A DNA stretch of 64,000 nt from Gambelia wislizenii (taxonomy: Eukaryota; Chordata; Lepidosauria; Squamata; Crotaphytidae), in NCBI GenBank assembly GCA_030847615.1, contig JAUMIR010000003.1, positions 287,860,265 to 287,924,264 of the forward strand. The letters run 5' to 3'. Positions 33,721 through 45,779 of this stretch are shown here, piece after piece; the first letter of the stretch is position 1, and the number at the start of each line of letters is the position of its first letter. Below the pieces are notes generated by a model. The model was not told the DNA's origin and made no database searches. It was given only the letters and a program-made list of their open reading frames with translations. Both the position numbers and the translations under genes were made by a program.

Positions 33721-34678
33721 GACGTCCAGGTAAAATTTAACACAGTCAACTATTCAAGGGGCTAGAAGATCATCTGATCCAAACATGTCACCAATTCTAG
33801 AAGATATAAAATTAATGTGAGCAGAATTAAAAGAGATGAGGACAGATTTCAAACAAGATATGAAAAAAAGAATTGAAAGGGATAAAAGAATCAATAGAGA
33901 AAATTACAGAAGACTCAAGACAGTTGAAAGAGAAGGTTAACTTGTTGGAAAGTAAAGTGGAACAAATAGAATCAAGGACAGGAGTATAAGAAGATGCCCA
34001 GGAGCAATCAGGATGAGAAAGCTCTCCAGGAATTGAAGTGGAGAGAAAATTGCATAAAAATAAAAGGGATAAAGGAGCAGGAAAACGAAGATCTATACAA
34101 ATACTTAATACCAAAACTAGCAACATTCATTGGGAAAACCAAAACACAATTAGAATGGGAAATAGATAAAATCTATAGAATTTCATCAAAAGTGGCTAAA
34201 CAAAGGAATTTACCGAGGGATGTAGTGGTGTATTTTGTAGGTAAGAAGACAAGAGACCTAGTACTACAACAAAACTATGACCACAAATTTCAAATAGAAG
34301 GTAGCAACATAGTGATATATAAGGATATCCCTATGAGGATTTTGAAAAAGAGGAAAAACTATAAAAACTTAACAGTACAGCTGAAACAAAATGGAATCCC
34401 CTACAGATGGGAGAAACTAGAGGGACTATCTTTCAGTTTTAAACAAAAGGTTTTTTTAGAATAGACACACTCAAAAAGGCAGAGGAATTTTTGGAAATAT
34501 ACAAGACAGACCTAAAACCTAGATAGAGATACCCAAAGCAAACAGACACAGGAAGAACGAAGAGAAGAAGAAAAGGAAAAAGAAGAACAAACTGAAAACA
34601 AAGAAGAGGAAGAAGAAGGGCAAGACCAAGAAGAAGAAGAACTGGGGGAAGAAGAAGAAACGACAGCATAAAAAAAAA
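33721..34678 (+). pseudogene. L1 ORF1 pseudogene
   Basis: ORF1p is the nucleic-acid-binding chaperone of L1 ribonucleoprotein particles. The first part (33721-33990) reads as a charged coiled-coil region but contains stops and frame changes. The open segment 33994-34464 holds the RRM and C-terminal domain: IKIKGIKEQENED, then EIDKIYRISSK with LPRDVVVYFVGKK, and finally IVIYKDIPMRILKKRKNYK with GIPYRWEKL, the usual order in L1 ORF1p. A T7 homopolymer at about 34451 coincides with a frame change, after which the family reading continues in another frame. A Glu-rich stretch (34555-34670) follows before a stop. Non-functional. Confidence 0.8.
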
Positions 34679-34731
34679 GAGAGAGCGAGAAGAAGAAGGA
34701 AAACTCTTCAACTTAATTAAAATAACTCAAC

Positions 34732-37558
34732 ATGAATTTTAAAATTGTCACGTGGAATATTAAAGGACTTAATGTGCCAGAAAAAAGAAGGAAAATATTT
34801 CATGTATTGGAGAAAAAGAAATTTGACATACACATATAAAGAAGGAAGATATAAAATTATTGAAAAACAAAAAGTTAGGCAGAGAATTTATTTCAACAAA
34901 TGAAAAAAAGAAAAAAGGAGTAGTGATATACGTAAATGACAGAATTCAAGTAGAATTATTTAACGATCCCACAGGTCACTACATCGGTTTAGAAGGAATC
35001 ATACAAAATAAGAAAACATTAATACTGGGGCTATATGCACCACTATACAAGCAATACAAGGGAAACTACCGAAGGCTTTCCAAAAGTTGACAACAAATCT
35101 CCTTCTAACTGATGCTTGGAGATATAAAAATGATGATGCAAGAAACTATACATTCTTTTCAGAACGACATAACTCGTTCTCAAGGATAGATTTTTATATG
35201 CTTACAGATAATATGTGTAATACAATTCAAAGAATTGAAATACTGCCAAGAACATGGTCGGACCATAATTCGGTATTGTTGGAATTAAAAGACAGAAAAA
35301 CAGAATATAACTGGAGAGTGAGTGGTAATATATTACAGAGAGAAAAAATAGTTCAAAGAGCAAAACAAACACTCAGTTGTTATTTTAAAGAAAATATGAA
35401 TGATCAGACAGATATAATTATGGTTTGGGAGGCCTCAAAAGCAGTGATGAGAGGCTTTTTCATTCAACAAGCTGCAGAAATAAAGAAGAAAAAAGTGGAG
35501 AGAACAACAAAGATAAAAAAAGACATAAGGAAAAAAGAAAGAGAACTTCAAAATGATCCATCAGATAAGCAGAAATTAATGGAAATAAAGATATTACAAC
35601 AACAGTTATCAATAGAAACAATGGAAGAACTTCATAAAAAAACTACAATATATAAAACAAACACAATTTGAACATTCAAATAAACCAGTTAGATGGTTGG
35701 CGGTGAAATTGAGGAAATCAAAAAGAAGGAACCATAGTGCTAAGGTTAAGGACGGAACACAAATTCACACAGATCAAGATAAAATTAAAACAGTATTCAG
35801 GAATTACTATGCATCATTATATACAAAGCAAGGAGCTTCAAACAGAAATATACAAACTTTTTTTAAAAAGACCAATCATTGTCTGAATTTATGGATGAAC
35901 AAAGACAAAAATTAAATCAACCAATAACAACTGGAGAAATCTCAGAGGGGATAAAAATATTAAAGATAGGAAAATCACCAGGCCCAGATGGCTTCACACC
36001 AAAATATTATCAAATAATGGAGGAGCAATTAATCCAACCTTTGAAAAAAAAACTTAGACAAAGTAAAAAAAGGATCCTTCCCAAACTCATGGAAAGAGGC
36101 AAATATTATATTAATCCACAAAGAAAACAGAAACCCACAAGACCCAAAAAATTACTGCCCAATTTCATTATTAAATGTAGACTATAAAATTTTTGCATCC
36201 ATTTTGGCCTTCAGATTAAAAAAGATACTTAAAGATTGGATACATGTAGATCAAAGAGGATTTGACCCAGGAAGACATATAAAAGATACTATTTGACACA
36301 TTTTAAATTTGATTGAATATTATGATTGTCAGATAGATAAGAAACTTGCCTTAATTTTTTTGGACATTGAAAAGGCTTTCGATAGTGTGAATTGGGAGAT
36401 AATGTTTGAAATTTTGAACAGGATAAACGCCAGGAAAGAATTTTTAAAGTGGATAGAAGCAATTTACAATGATCAGAGGGCAAAACTAATAATAAATGGG
36501 GAAAGGACAAAAGATATACAGATCCAGAAAGGCACAAGGCAAGGATGTCCTCCTTCTCCACTTCTATTTTTATTGGTTATGGAGATTCTAAGTAAAAGAA
36601 TAAGAGAAGAAACCAGAATACAAGGAGTCAAAGTAGGCAAATATAATTACAAAATAAAGTTATATGCAGATGATTTACTAATATCGTTGGGTAACCCAGC
36701 AGAGGAAATTACAATATTATTAACAAAACGTAAAGATTTTGAGCTACTAAAATGACTGAAAATAAATAAAGACGAAACGGTAATGATAACTAAAAATATG
36801 AATTGGGAAGAGGAAAAGATACTGACACAAAAATCTGGATATAAAATGGCAAAAAAAAACAACCCACGGTATTTAGGAATTGACATAACAAATAAAAATT
36901 CAGAATTGTTTCAAAATAGCTACAAGAAAACATGGATGGAAATTAAGAAAGACTTGAAGAATTGGCAAAACTTAAAGCTATCCTTCCTTGGCAGAATAGC
37001 TGCAATTAAAATGAATTGCTTACCTAAAATGATATTCCTATTTCAGACTATACCTATTATACATAACAATACAGTATTCAATGAATGGCAGAGAGATATT
37101 TCTAGATTTATCTGGATGGGGTGGGGGACCTAGAGTGAAAATGAAAGTATTGCAAGATACAAAGAAGAGAGGAGGATTAGATGTACCTAATTTAAAATTA
37201 TATTACAAAGCTTGCTGCCTGCCGTGGATTAAAGAGTGGACAACATTGGAAGATACGAAACTATTAAAAATTGAAGGAATAAATAATCACTTTGGATGGC
37301 ATGCATACTTATTTTACAACAAGGAAGCAGTAAATAAAGATTTCAACAACCACTTTATCAGAAGAGCCCTCATAAAGGTCTGGAAAAAATATAAGACTAG
37401 ATTATGCCTGAAATTACCAATGTGGATCTCACCACATGAAGCATTATTCAGCAGAGAAAAAATACCATCACAGAAATGGATAACATACAAGGATATCCTA
37501 AAGTTACAAAATGGGCAATATGTACTCAAAACACAAGAAGAAATGGAGGAAGATGGAG
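34732..37558 (+). pseudogene. L1 ORF2 pseudogene (EN-RT), 3'-truncated
   Basis: ORF2 starts with MNFKIVTWNIKGLN, the first endonuclease motif. Endonuclease sequence continues through GVVIYVNDR (34.92 kb), LTDAWRYKND with FSRIDFYM (35.1-35.2 kb) and the catalytic SDHNSVLLEL (35.26 kb). Reverse transcriptase follows: SPGPDGFTPKYYQ (35.97 kb), FLDIEKAFDSVNWE (36.35 kb), GTRQGCPPSPLLF (36.53 kb) and the YADDLL catalytic box (36.66 kb). The thumb and connection end with WGGGPRVKM... and ISPHEALFSREKIP (37.1-37.5 kb). At least six frameshifts or stops break it. After EEMEEDG at 37.55 kb the family similarity ends, so about a quarter of ORF2 and the poly(A) tail are missing. Confidence 0.85.
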
Positions 37559-38567
37559 TATGCACGAGTAGAAGGCTATTGCAAGCAGCCCTGAGTGCCA
37601 CAAGGCCACTGCTGTGGACATGGTGACTGATAAGGAAACTGAGTGCCATAATAAGAGGGGCATTTGTGCTGGTTCCAAACCTCCTCCCTGCAGAGTGGGA
37701 AGGCTGCCTCCTTCCTACACCCTCATTACTCATTCCAACCTGACTAATGGGTGCACTCCAGCCCCCCCCAACCCAGGGCCACCCCTCAGAGCCTGTGTCC
37801 TTGCTAGTGTGTATGTCTGCAGAGGATCTAGGTGCATCTAAAAATGTACCTGCTGACCTGAGCTCAGCAGTTCCTCTATTGCCACTTCATTCTTGCCAAC
37901 TGCTGCTGCTGGCTCTTCCACCGAAAGGTGCCTTTCCAAGGCCTCTAAATGAGACAAGACAACCACATTGAAATTATCTTTGTCTTTTTTTCATATCCTG
38001 CTTGGATTTCTCAATAGCTGGCTGTTTGGATAGGACACTTTAGGTTTGTTTTTTTTTTTGTTTTTTTTTTAGTTCCCCAAGCTCAGACAATATAGCCACC
38101 CTTCCCCCTCCTCATCTGAGGACTGGGCATTTGGTGGGGGCTTCCTGGCTGTGCCCTTTCTCTTAGAAACTCCATTCCCTTTTTGGACACTATGTCCAAC
38201 CTGTGCTGAATACTAATACAAAGCTAAAATTAGAAGAAACCACAGGGAACACATGTCCTAGACCAACCACCAAACAGAAATTATAGACAGACTAAGGAAA
38301 ATGGAACTGACTGCATGACTAACAGGCCTTGAGAGGGAGGGCATGCTACCATCCTTCCCACAATACCCCAGCTGCAGAAGCAGCTCTGACTCTAGTTTCT
38401 AAGAGAGAAACATAGGCAGTCTGGCTGTGACACCTACAAGCAGGCCAGTGAGTCTCCCATAAGGCCAAGCACTAGGCCTTACTGCCTCACATGAGCCCCT
38501 TGGGCCACACAAATTGGATGCAGGCTGGTAGTAGGCCCCTGCTCCTGCAGTATTGCGTGCAGTCTGC
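37559..38567. other. Unassigned sequence downstream of L1
   Basis: The L1 breakpoint is followed by unrelated, more GC-rich sequence. A T-rich run lies at 38049-38071. No gene or repeat family is recognised. Confidence 0.45.
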
Positions 38568-39090
38568 CACACAGGCTGCTAGTAGCCACTCACACAAAAC
38601 AAGCAGGGAAGGGGAGGAGCAAGGGCCTTGCCCCACATAGGAGCTGAGCCAAGTGAAAACAAATGGGAGAGTGAGGTCCTAGCCCCACATAGAAACCACT
38701 GCACAAGCTGTGACCAGCCATCAACACAAACAAATGTGGAAGGGAAGTGAGGGCCTTGCCCTGTGCCAAGGTTGCCACATAAGCCATGTTTGGCCATCAA
38801 CAGTGAGCAAACGAGGAAGGGTGAAGCAAGGGCCTTTCCCCCATTTAGAAACTGCCACACAAGCTGCGAGTGGCTACTGACACAGAAACAAACAGGGCAG
38901 AGGAGGAGCTAAGGCCTTACTACATATAGAAGCCATTGCATGAGCCATGACCAGCTACTAATAAAAGAAAGGTGGAAGGAGGCTGAAAAGGTGGCCTTGT
39001 CCCATGTCATCAACTGAAAAGAAAACAGAAAAGAAACTAGGAGGGGGAGGGCCTTGCATCATGGAGTGGCCACCATGTGAACCATGAACA
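38568..39090. repeat. Degenerate ~80-bp minisatellite
   Basis: Unit starts 'gccacacaagctgcgagtgg' or variants recur at about 38568, 38692, 38772, 38851 and 38931, each followed by a CACAAACAAA-type block and 'gaggagcaagggccttgcccc'. Spacing is about 80 bp. Units differ by many substitutions, so the array is old. Minus frames of 65-93 codons here are repeats of the same peptide and not a gene. Confidence 0.7.
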
Positions 39091-39452
39091 GTCTCTAACA
39101 AAAATATAAGCTAAGTAAAATAAACCAAATGCCCCAAAAACTAAATGAAAGAAGGCCCCATGGAGCAGAGACCAAAAAAGTATCGGAGCAATCAAACCAA
39201 GCGAAGTCCAGCCCTGTCCAATCTCCATGAATGCATAATCAGAAAGGGACACCTATATAGCCCATGGCTCTGCTCCCCACTCCATGAACAGCATCCTAGA
39301 ACTTTGTGCTGAATGCAAAGGTTTCTGCTGTCCTTCCCCTGGAGGCCATCAAAAGGTGCCCCCTCCCCTACAGTTCTTTGTACCATGCAAGTCCAGGCCC
39401 CCATTAATACGTTTTTAGCCTTTCAAAACATTTTATAGTTTATACTGTTTTA
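39091..39452. other. Unassigned sequence
   Basis: Continues the tone of the minisatellite flank. No supported gene. Confidence 0.4.
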
Positions 39453-40040
39453 GGAGATTATCAGACAGGAACGAAAAAATGTTCCTGTCACACAATCTCA
39501 ACTCCTGCCCTTGTCCCATCCCTGACCCACCACAATCACCCTTTCAACCACACTTACTTTCTCTAACATCGTTCTGGCAGCCCAGGAGTGAACTGAGCTC
39601 TCTTCACTTCCTAGATCGAAATCCTGTGGATTCTCGTGAGAAGACTCAAGCATGGGAAATTCAAAAATAAAAATAACCAAAAAAAGTGACAGCAGTCACA
39701 AAAACACACTTTAAAATGTTCAAGTAACCCAGAGAGGGTCAGAAAAAGTGTGTCACTTACCTGAATGTCCAGATCTCACCCAGAAGTGGTCTGGCAAGAA
39801 CCTCCCATTGATGCTGGGATCTCACCAGCGAATTGGGGTACCTTGTTGCATGCATGGAAATCCAAGACTGAAACAGAAGGGGGGGGGTCCTATTGACAGC
39901 TTCTCCCATCAATAAAAAGCAGTGCTGGCAGAATGGGAGCAGAAAGGGTGCATAACGATGGGGGACAAAGCCGTCTGATAAAGGAGCCCTTTTGCAATCT
40001 CCTGGCGTTCCTGTAACTTTAAACACATCTGATAATCTCC
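39453..40040. mobile_element. TIR element, long class (588 bp)
   Basis: Ends GGAGATTATCAGACAGG and CATCTGATAATCTCC; exact TTA triplets on both sides (39450-39452, 40041-40043). The interior has the 'aaagtgacagcagtcacaaaaacacac' block, ACTTACC at 39755 and a right-hand foldback centred on 'cccatcaataaaaag'. Confidence 0.9.
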
Positions 40041-40404
40041 TTAAATTGATCAGGTTGGTTTTTGTTTTTTGTTTTTTTGTTTTTTTTTTTTGTATTCTGC
40101 TTTTCAGCTGCTTTTTAAATGTCTCAATTCCCCCCCGTTCCTCCCACCTCCCACCTTAGTCCTCAGCTTATTTCAACTGCTGTGAACTGAGTTCTAAGTG
40201 CAAAGTAGTTTGCACTCAATTAGCTCAACAGGTGGGAAAAGAAAGGTGGGAACAGATTCTTGCCCTTCCCAGTAGTCTCAGGCAAAAGCAAACTGCTGCA
40301 GTTCTTCCTAGTATATGTGTTCTGACTCATTAATATCTTTTCCCATCTTCACCACCCTCTGATGTTGCTTGCCCACATGTGTCCCAATTTTCATGTGTCA
40401 AATA

Positions 40405-41240
40405 GAGTTATAGAGTCATAAAATAATAGAGCTGGCACAGGCCTAAAAGGCCATCAAATCTAACCCCCTGCTCACTGCAGGATCCCCAGCTAAAGCATCC
40501 CCAGCAGGTAGCTGTCCGGCCTCTTTTTGAAGACATCCAGAGGAGACCCCACCACCTCTCTAGGCAATTGGTTCCATTGCCAAACCGCTCTTGCTGTCAA
40601 GAAGTTTCTTTTAACGTTCAATCAAAATCTACTGTTCTGTAACTTCACACCATTAGACATGGTCCTACCCTCTGGGGCAGCAGAGAACAGGCCTACTGCC
40701 TTCTCTCTGTGACAGCCCTGGAGGTATTTAAAGAGTGTAATCACATCACCCCTCATCACTTAGCATTTGCTTTCTTTGCTGCAGCATCACACTGCTGGCT
40801 CATGTTCAACTTATGATCAGCAATCATTGCAAGGTCTTTTTTTTTTTTTTTTTTTTTGCATGTAGTACTGCTGAGCCAGGTATCCCCAATCCTATACCTG
40901 TGCATTGGGGGTGTGTGTGACCTAAATGTAGAATCTGGAATTTTCTTTATCAAATTTCATTTTATTAATCTCAGCCCGATTTTCTAGTTTAGCCAGGTTC
41001 TTTTGAATTCTGTTCCTATCTCCCAGTTTGGTTAGCCATACCTCCTAGTTTGTGTCATCTGCAAACTTAATAAGGATTCCCTCCATCCCATCGTCTAAGT
41101 CATTGATAAAAATGGTGACAGGTAATGGCTGTAGGATAGAACCCTGAGGCAGTCCACCTGAGACCTCCTTCAAGTTTGAAGTGCAGCCATTGATAATGAC
41201 ACTTTAAGCATGGTTTTACAACCAGTTATAGATTCATCTG
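40405..41240 (-). mobile_element. CR1 LINE fragment
   Basis: The left edge (TAGAGTCATAAAATAATAGA) is a decayed CR1 3' terminus. Further right the sequence parallels the long CR1 at 58.8 kb on the same strand: 'catcacactgctggctcatgttcaactt' and the 'ccctgaggcagtccacc' block for the VPQGS region. A poly-T run of about 22 lies at 40837-40858. Coding frames are destroyed. Confidence 0.9.
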
Positions 41241-42724
41241 GCAGTGTCCCAATCTATGTTGAATGGTTGAATGTTGAAGAGTATGTGTTTGGGCTTCTTC
41301 CATATTTTTGTATGCAAGTGATATTAGTTGCTGGAAGGGACAGGGGTCCCAATGCATGTCTATATTGGATGACAGTGCAACTGTTGGTAGTGATGCTGCC
41401 ATACTCATAATGATGATTCCTGGGAGGTACTGAGCAAGAACTACTTTTTTCCAGATATACAAGAGAATAATTCTATATTGCATCTGGCATGTTTCTTAAT
41501 CATTTGTCAGATGTTTAGAAAAAAAATTGGGATTTACAGTGAACAGTTGGTAGGGATGTTACAGTAGTCAATATAATTGTTGAAACATTTTGTGCCATGC
41601 TTCTTGTCCTAGCATGGCAATGTCTGGTGACCACTCAATGCTATCTTGCAAAAGGATCCAACGCCAGATATAGTTCTATGGGCCTGCAAAAATTTTACCC
41701 CAAATGCCATTATGGAGGGAGATATGTTGCATTGAGGGGAAGGCTGGCACCACTGCTCCCAGTCCCAGCCAAGGAGTTGCTTAGCTGTAAGCCTGGTAGG
41801 AAGTCTTTGCAATAACCAGGAATCATGGCCATCATGAGACTTCAGTGTGTAACCTTAGCTGAGGTTTCATGTGAAGTCTCAGGAGATTGCAGCTCTTACA
41901 AGAGCTGATGGGATTTCATCAGGCCAATATATAGACCTGCTTGCTTTCTGGATGGCCATTTTCAGCTGAATATTCAGCATGTCAAATTCCCACCCTCCCT
42001 ATACTATTTTATGTATCCCATGTAAATCCCCAAGCTTAGTCTGGTCATCTCTGGGGGCCAGGAAGGATTTTTTCCATGTTAATGTAGCATGGTTTTTTGT
42101 TTATTTATTTGTTTGTTTTGCCTTCTCTGAGGTGTCACCCACCTTATGTGGGACATGTCTGTTCTATTGTCACCGATTTGGCCTATGTTTCGTTGGTCTA
42201 TGTCATCCTGTGTAGTTGTGTGGGAGCTGCTTTGTCATAACATGGACAAAGTGTGGATATGGAGGCAGGGGGAAGAATGCTGAGCACTTTATAAATTTGG
42301 GAATGAGAGGCCCTGGGTGGGGTCTGGACAGAGGACAGAGGGGGGCTAACCTGTGGGTTTGGGCAACTGCTGTTTTGGCACATCTCTGTTGGACTATTCT
42401 GATCACTCCTTGGTTTGACAAATCTTCCTGAGCATCAGCTACCATCTACCACATACCTTAATTGCTTCCTCTCTGGCTTGGACAGGTATAGGTCTGAGTT
42501 ACCAAGTGCATCATATTCTCCTATACTTCTTTTCATTGGTGAGAAGTATTTGGTTTTATGACCATTTAATATATAGTAACGTTGTGGCCATCCACATTTA
42601 TCACATAATTTTGGTGTCTAGCTGCTCTATCTCAGAGCAGCTAGCCTTCCTCTTTTCCAAGGAATAAGTCTTGCTAAGGAGTTGGCTGGTTGTTGAGTCA
42701 CTGGTTATGTCATGCAGGTGGACT
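41241..42724. other. Unassigned sequence
   Basis: Several 60-85 codon frames without recognised motifs. No gene is supported. Confidence 0.4.
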
Positions 42725-42958
42725 GGGTTGTTGTGTGCGTTCAGATCATTTCCAACATAACAGTGCTTCTAAGGCAAATTTATCATGGAATTTTCTTGGA
42801 AAGTTTTGTTCAGAGGGGGTTTGCCTTTGCCTTCCTCTGAGGCTGAGTGAATATGACTTGCCCAAGTTCCCCCAGTGGGTTTCCATGGCTAAGCAGGGAG
42901 TTAAACCCTAGTCTCCAGAGTCTTAGTCTAACACTCAAACCACTACACCACACTGACT
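42725..42958 (-). mobile_element. tRNA-derived SINE
   Basis: Minus-strand copy; its tRNA-derived head lies at the right edge ('accactacaccacactgac') and abuts the exon-like sequence that starts at about 42965. Confidence 0.85.
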
Positions 42959-42964
42959 CTCAAT

Positions 42965-43602
42965 TGGACTGGGGGCCCCATGAAAAGGACGCTGTGGTTC
43001 TGTAGAAAGAAGTGGCAACTCCAGAAGCTCTTTGTACAAGCTCTGGGCCATTGTTTCATCAATGGTGCTGAGCAAAATTTCCCCTGGGAAGGAGAATGGC
43101 TTCTGTCTCTTTAGGTTCTTTTTAAAATGCAACCAGACTATATAGCCAGTCTCAATCTCCATGCTTGTATCTCACTAAGATCATGCTGCTGAAGTTGGGT
43201 CACCTTCAAAATAACCTGTATTTTTGCAACAGGTGCCTGTCTTTTCTTGAGCTCTTGATGCCACAAAAAGGTTTTCATGGAAAGCATCTTTGGAATTTTC
43301 TTTTTTAAGACAGGCCTTTTCTCCAACTGTGCTGCTTCAGCTGGCTGGGTCAGCTCTGGGCAGAGCTGTTCCTGCAATATGTCCTGATTTATTAAAAAGC
43401 TGGCATGGCAGCAGCAGAAGCACCTGGTATTTATAAAGGAATGACTCATGACTTTTCCTGCTCTGATCTTAGCTTCCTCCTTTGCCCTGGAGGCGCTCGC
43501 ACTGTTTCTTCTAAAATTCCTAACCTCAGATGACCAACCAAGCCATGATACAGCCTGATCAGAAGCATTGTCAACCACAAGAGGGATGCAGGCATAGCAC
43601 AC
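42965..43602 (-). other. Candidate coding remnant, minus strand
   Basis: Two minus frames (43138-43602 and 42935-43162) overlap and together leave about 640 bp almost free of stops. Read downstream they change frame near 43150, where ...HDLSEIQ gives way to MEIETGYIVWLHFKKN. The sequence is rich in Lys, Gln and Leu and looks like protein-coding DNA with one frameshift, for example a processed or decayed exon. An acceptor-like CTGCTGCTGCCATGCCAG lies at about 43407. The right-hand end of the reading is cut by the SINE at 42958. I do not recognise the family; chance is possible. Confidence 0.3.
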
Positions 43603-44537
43603 ATTTCTGTCATCAGGGAAAGTTCAAGTTAAGGTTCTCTAAATGAACAGGTTATTACATCTCACAGTGCAGTCAGGATGAGACAGCAAAGGAGCTTCTT
43701 GGATGCATAATATTTCAGATAGTTTGTTGAAATGGATAGGTGCATGGAGGGAAAGCCATGGCAATGATGGAGTTCCCTGGTCAGGGAGACATGGGGAATG
43801 AAGGAGTTCCTCCTCACAACCATAAAAGCTAAAGAGAACATGGATAGGCATACTCTTGCTCTAAGCTTCTTGTGAAATAGTAGGATCCACCAACTCAGTA
43901 TCAGATATCAACTATCAATATCAGTTACAGATATTTGTCAGCCAGGACAAATTTTCAGAGTTCTACAGATTTTTCACTCAACTGGCAGAAGAATCTTGCA
44001 GAATTCCTGGATCCACTCTCCTCCTGTTCCAGCTTTGCATTCCCTCTTCTAGGACAACCAGAGTTCAGGCATGCAGAATCTGGTTTCTTTTTTTAAAAAA
44101 AAACTTGTTTTTAACAAGTTCCACCAAATCGACACCAGTGCAAGATATACACTTTTGAAGAATTTTGAGCCCACAAAATAAAACTGTATATAGTTCATGT
44201 CCTTCTTGGGGAATGTGAGAGAAAGTAATGTATTTCACATGCAAAGTATTTAGTGTTAACAAACAGAAGCTGAGCAACAATCAGCCCAACAACACATACC
44301 CGCATACAGAATCATGTAGAGAAATAAAGCAGGCTTAGTCTTCTTTATTAAAAACAATTGAAGTAAATACTAAGAGCTTTATTAACACCATGGTGAAAGG
44401 CTCTGTAACACATTCACTTCAAACATGGAGAAGAGGGAAACTACAAGCCCAGACTATAAGACAGAGGATGACTGGCCCAGTTCCAAGGTAGGCATAACCC
44501 TCTCCATCTCACTCATACTGACAATTTCTGCAAGAGA
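43603..44537. other. Unassigned sequence
   Basis: No supported gene or named repeat. Confidence 0.4.
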
Positions 44538-45018
44538 GGTTGTTGTTGTTGTTGTTGTATGCCTTCAAGTCATTTGTGACTTACGGTGAATCTAAGGCTG
44601 AGGACTTTATCAGACACGGGGGGAAATGTGTCATAAGGACGCAACGACAACAGAAAAGGGCGAAAAATTATCAGACAACATCATTCAGCTGTTCCAGGTG
44701 TGTAGCACAGGAGTGAATAAGGCATTACTTTTTACTGCTGGCTTAGCCCACCAATAAAAAGAAAGTAATGTCTCCTCCGTGCCAGCGCTATGCTACAGCA
44801 AATGGCTGAATGATGAGGATGTCTGATAATTTTGCCCTTTGTGTTATTGTTGCATCCTAAATGACACAGTTGTTTAGTGGTATGTACCTCATCTGATAAA
44901 GTCCTGAGAGTGTGTGACTTGCCCAAGGTCACCCAAAGGGTTTTCATGGCCAAGCAGGAATTTGAACCCTGGTCTCCAGAGTTGTAGTCCAACACTCAAA
45001 CAACTATGCCACACTGAT
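44538..45018 (-). mobile_element. tRNA-derived SINE split by a TIR element
   Basis: The 3' (TTG)n tail (44540-44565) and 'gccttcaagtcatttgtgac' block lie left, and the head with 'caaacaactatgccacactg' lies right. The copy is interrupted at 'aaggctga' by the element 44602-44904; removing it and one TGA restores the SINE consensus order seen at 48.8 and 49.6 kb. Confidence 0.9.
44602..44904. mobile_element. TIR foldback element, short class (303 bp)
   Basis: Ends GGACTTTATCAGACACG and CATCTGATAAAGTCC; exact TGA triplets (44599-44601, 44905-44907). The pre-insertion SINE sequence proves both the boundaries and the 3-bp duplication. The two halves fold back on each other around 'ttactgctggcttagcccacc'. 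No coding capacity. Confidence 0.95.
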
Positions 45019-45779
45019 TCTGCAAGAGAGGTACCTGGCCCTTATGCCATCATGGCAACTAACTAGTTCTTCTGTTTAATAATACATAAATGAATGAATA
45101 AATAAATACCATATAATTTTCTCCCTGAGCACTTAGTTCACCTCAGCTTTGCTGTTCATATTGCCCAGCAACCCTTTCACCAAAATTAGCTGGGTGTCAC
45201 CATTTGCTTGATAATACACCTACTTCATATTGGCATAACTAACTTGGCATAGGTTGCCTTCTTGAAAGACCCTCAAGGCACCATTGAAAAATCATCCTCC
45301 TTTCATCACAATCTCTGCACAAGCTATCAAGCACACTCAGTAGTGGAAGGAAAAACAGATCAAAAGGATTTACATCTTCAAGAAAACCCTGTGATAGGGT
45401 CACCATAATTTAGAAACTACTTGAAGGCACACAACAAGAACAAATTTATATATATACATATATATTTTATTTAATGAATCATTGTATTTAATTAATTATG
45501 TATGTATTATCTTTATTTATTATTTATAAATAAATTTCATTTGCTCTGACATGCTTTTAAGAACTGCAAGGTTTTAAAGAAAGTGTGCTTCATGGTTTTT
45601 AATTGTACTGTTTTAAAACTGCTTTTAATGTTTTTTAATGGTATGCTTTGAATTATTGTAATGTTATTGACAGTTTACTAACAATTAAGTGCTATCCTTT
45701 GGCTTTTAGCTATATATTATTTGTTTTCATTTGTAAGTCATCTTGAGTCTCAGTTTGGGGGAAAAGGTGCAATATTAAT
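45019..45779. other. Unassigned sequence with a SINE tail
   Basis: A plus-strand SINE 3' tail lies at 45383-45440 ('gtgatagggtcaccataattt' then 'gaaggcacacaacaagaac'). The rest is AT-rich and unassigned. Confidence 0.5.

Noticed and set aside
31389..34126. Minus-strand frames rich in Leu, Ser, Pro and Phe
   Set aside because: They are by-products of the purine-rich plus strand of the L1 5' UTR.
34439..34711. Minus-strand 90-codon Leu-rich hydrophobic frame
   Set aside because: Antisense of the Glu-rich L1 ORF1 tail; looks like a membrane protein only because of base composition.
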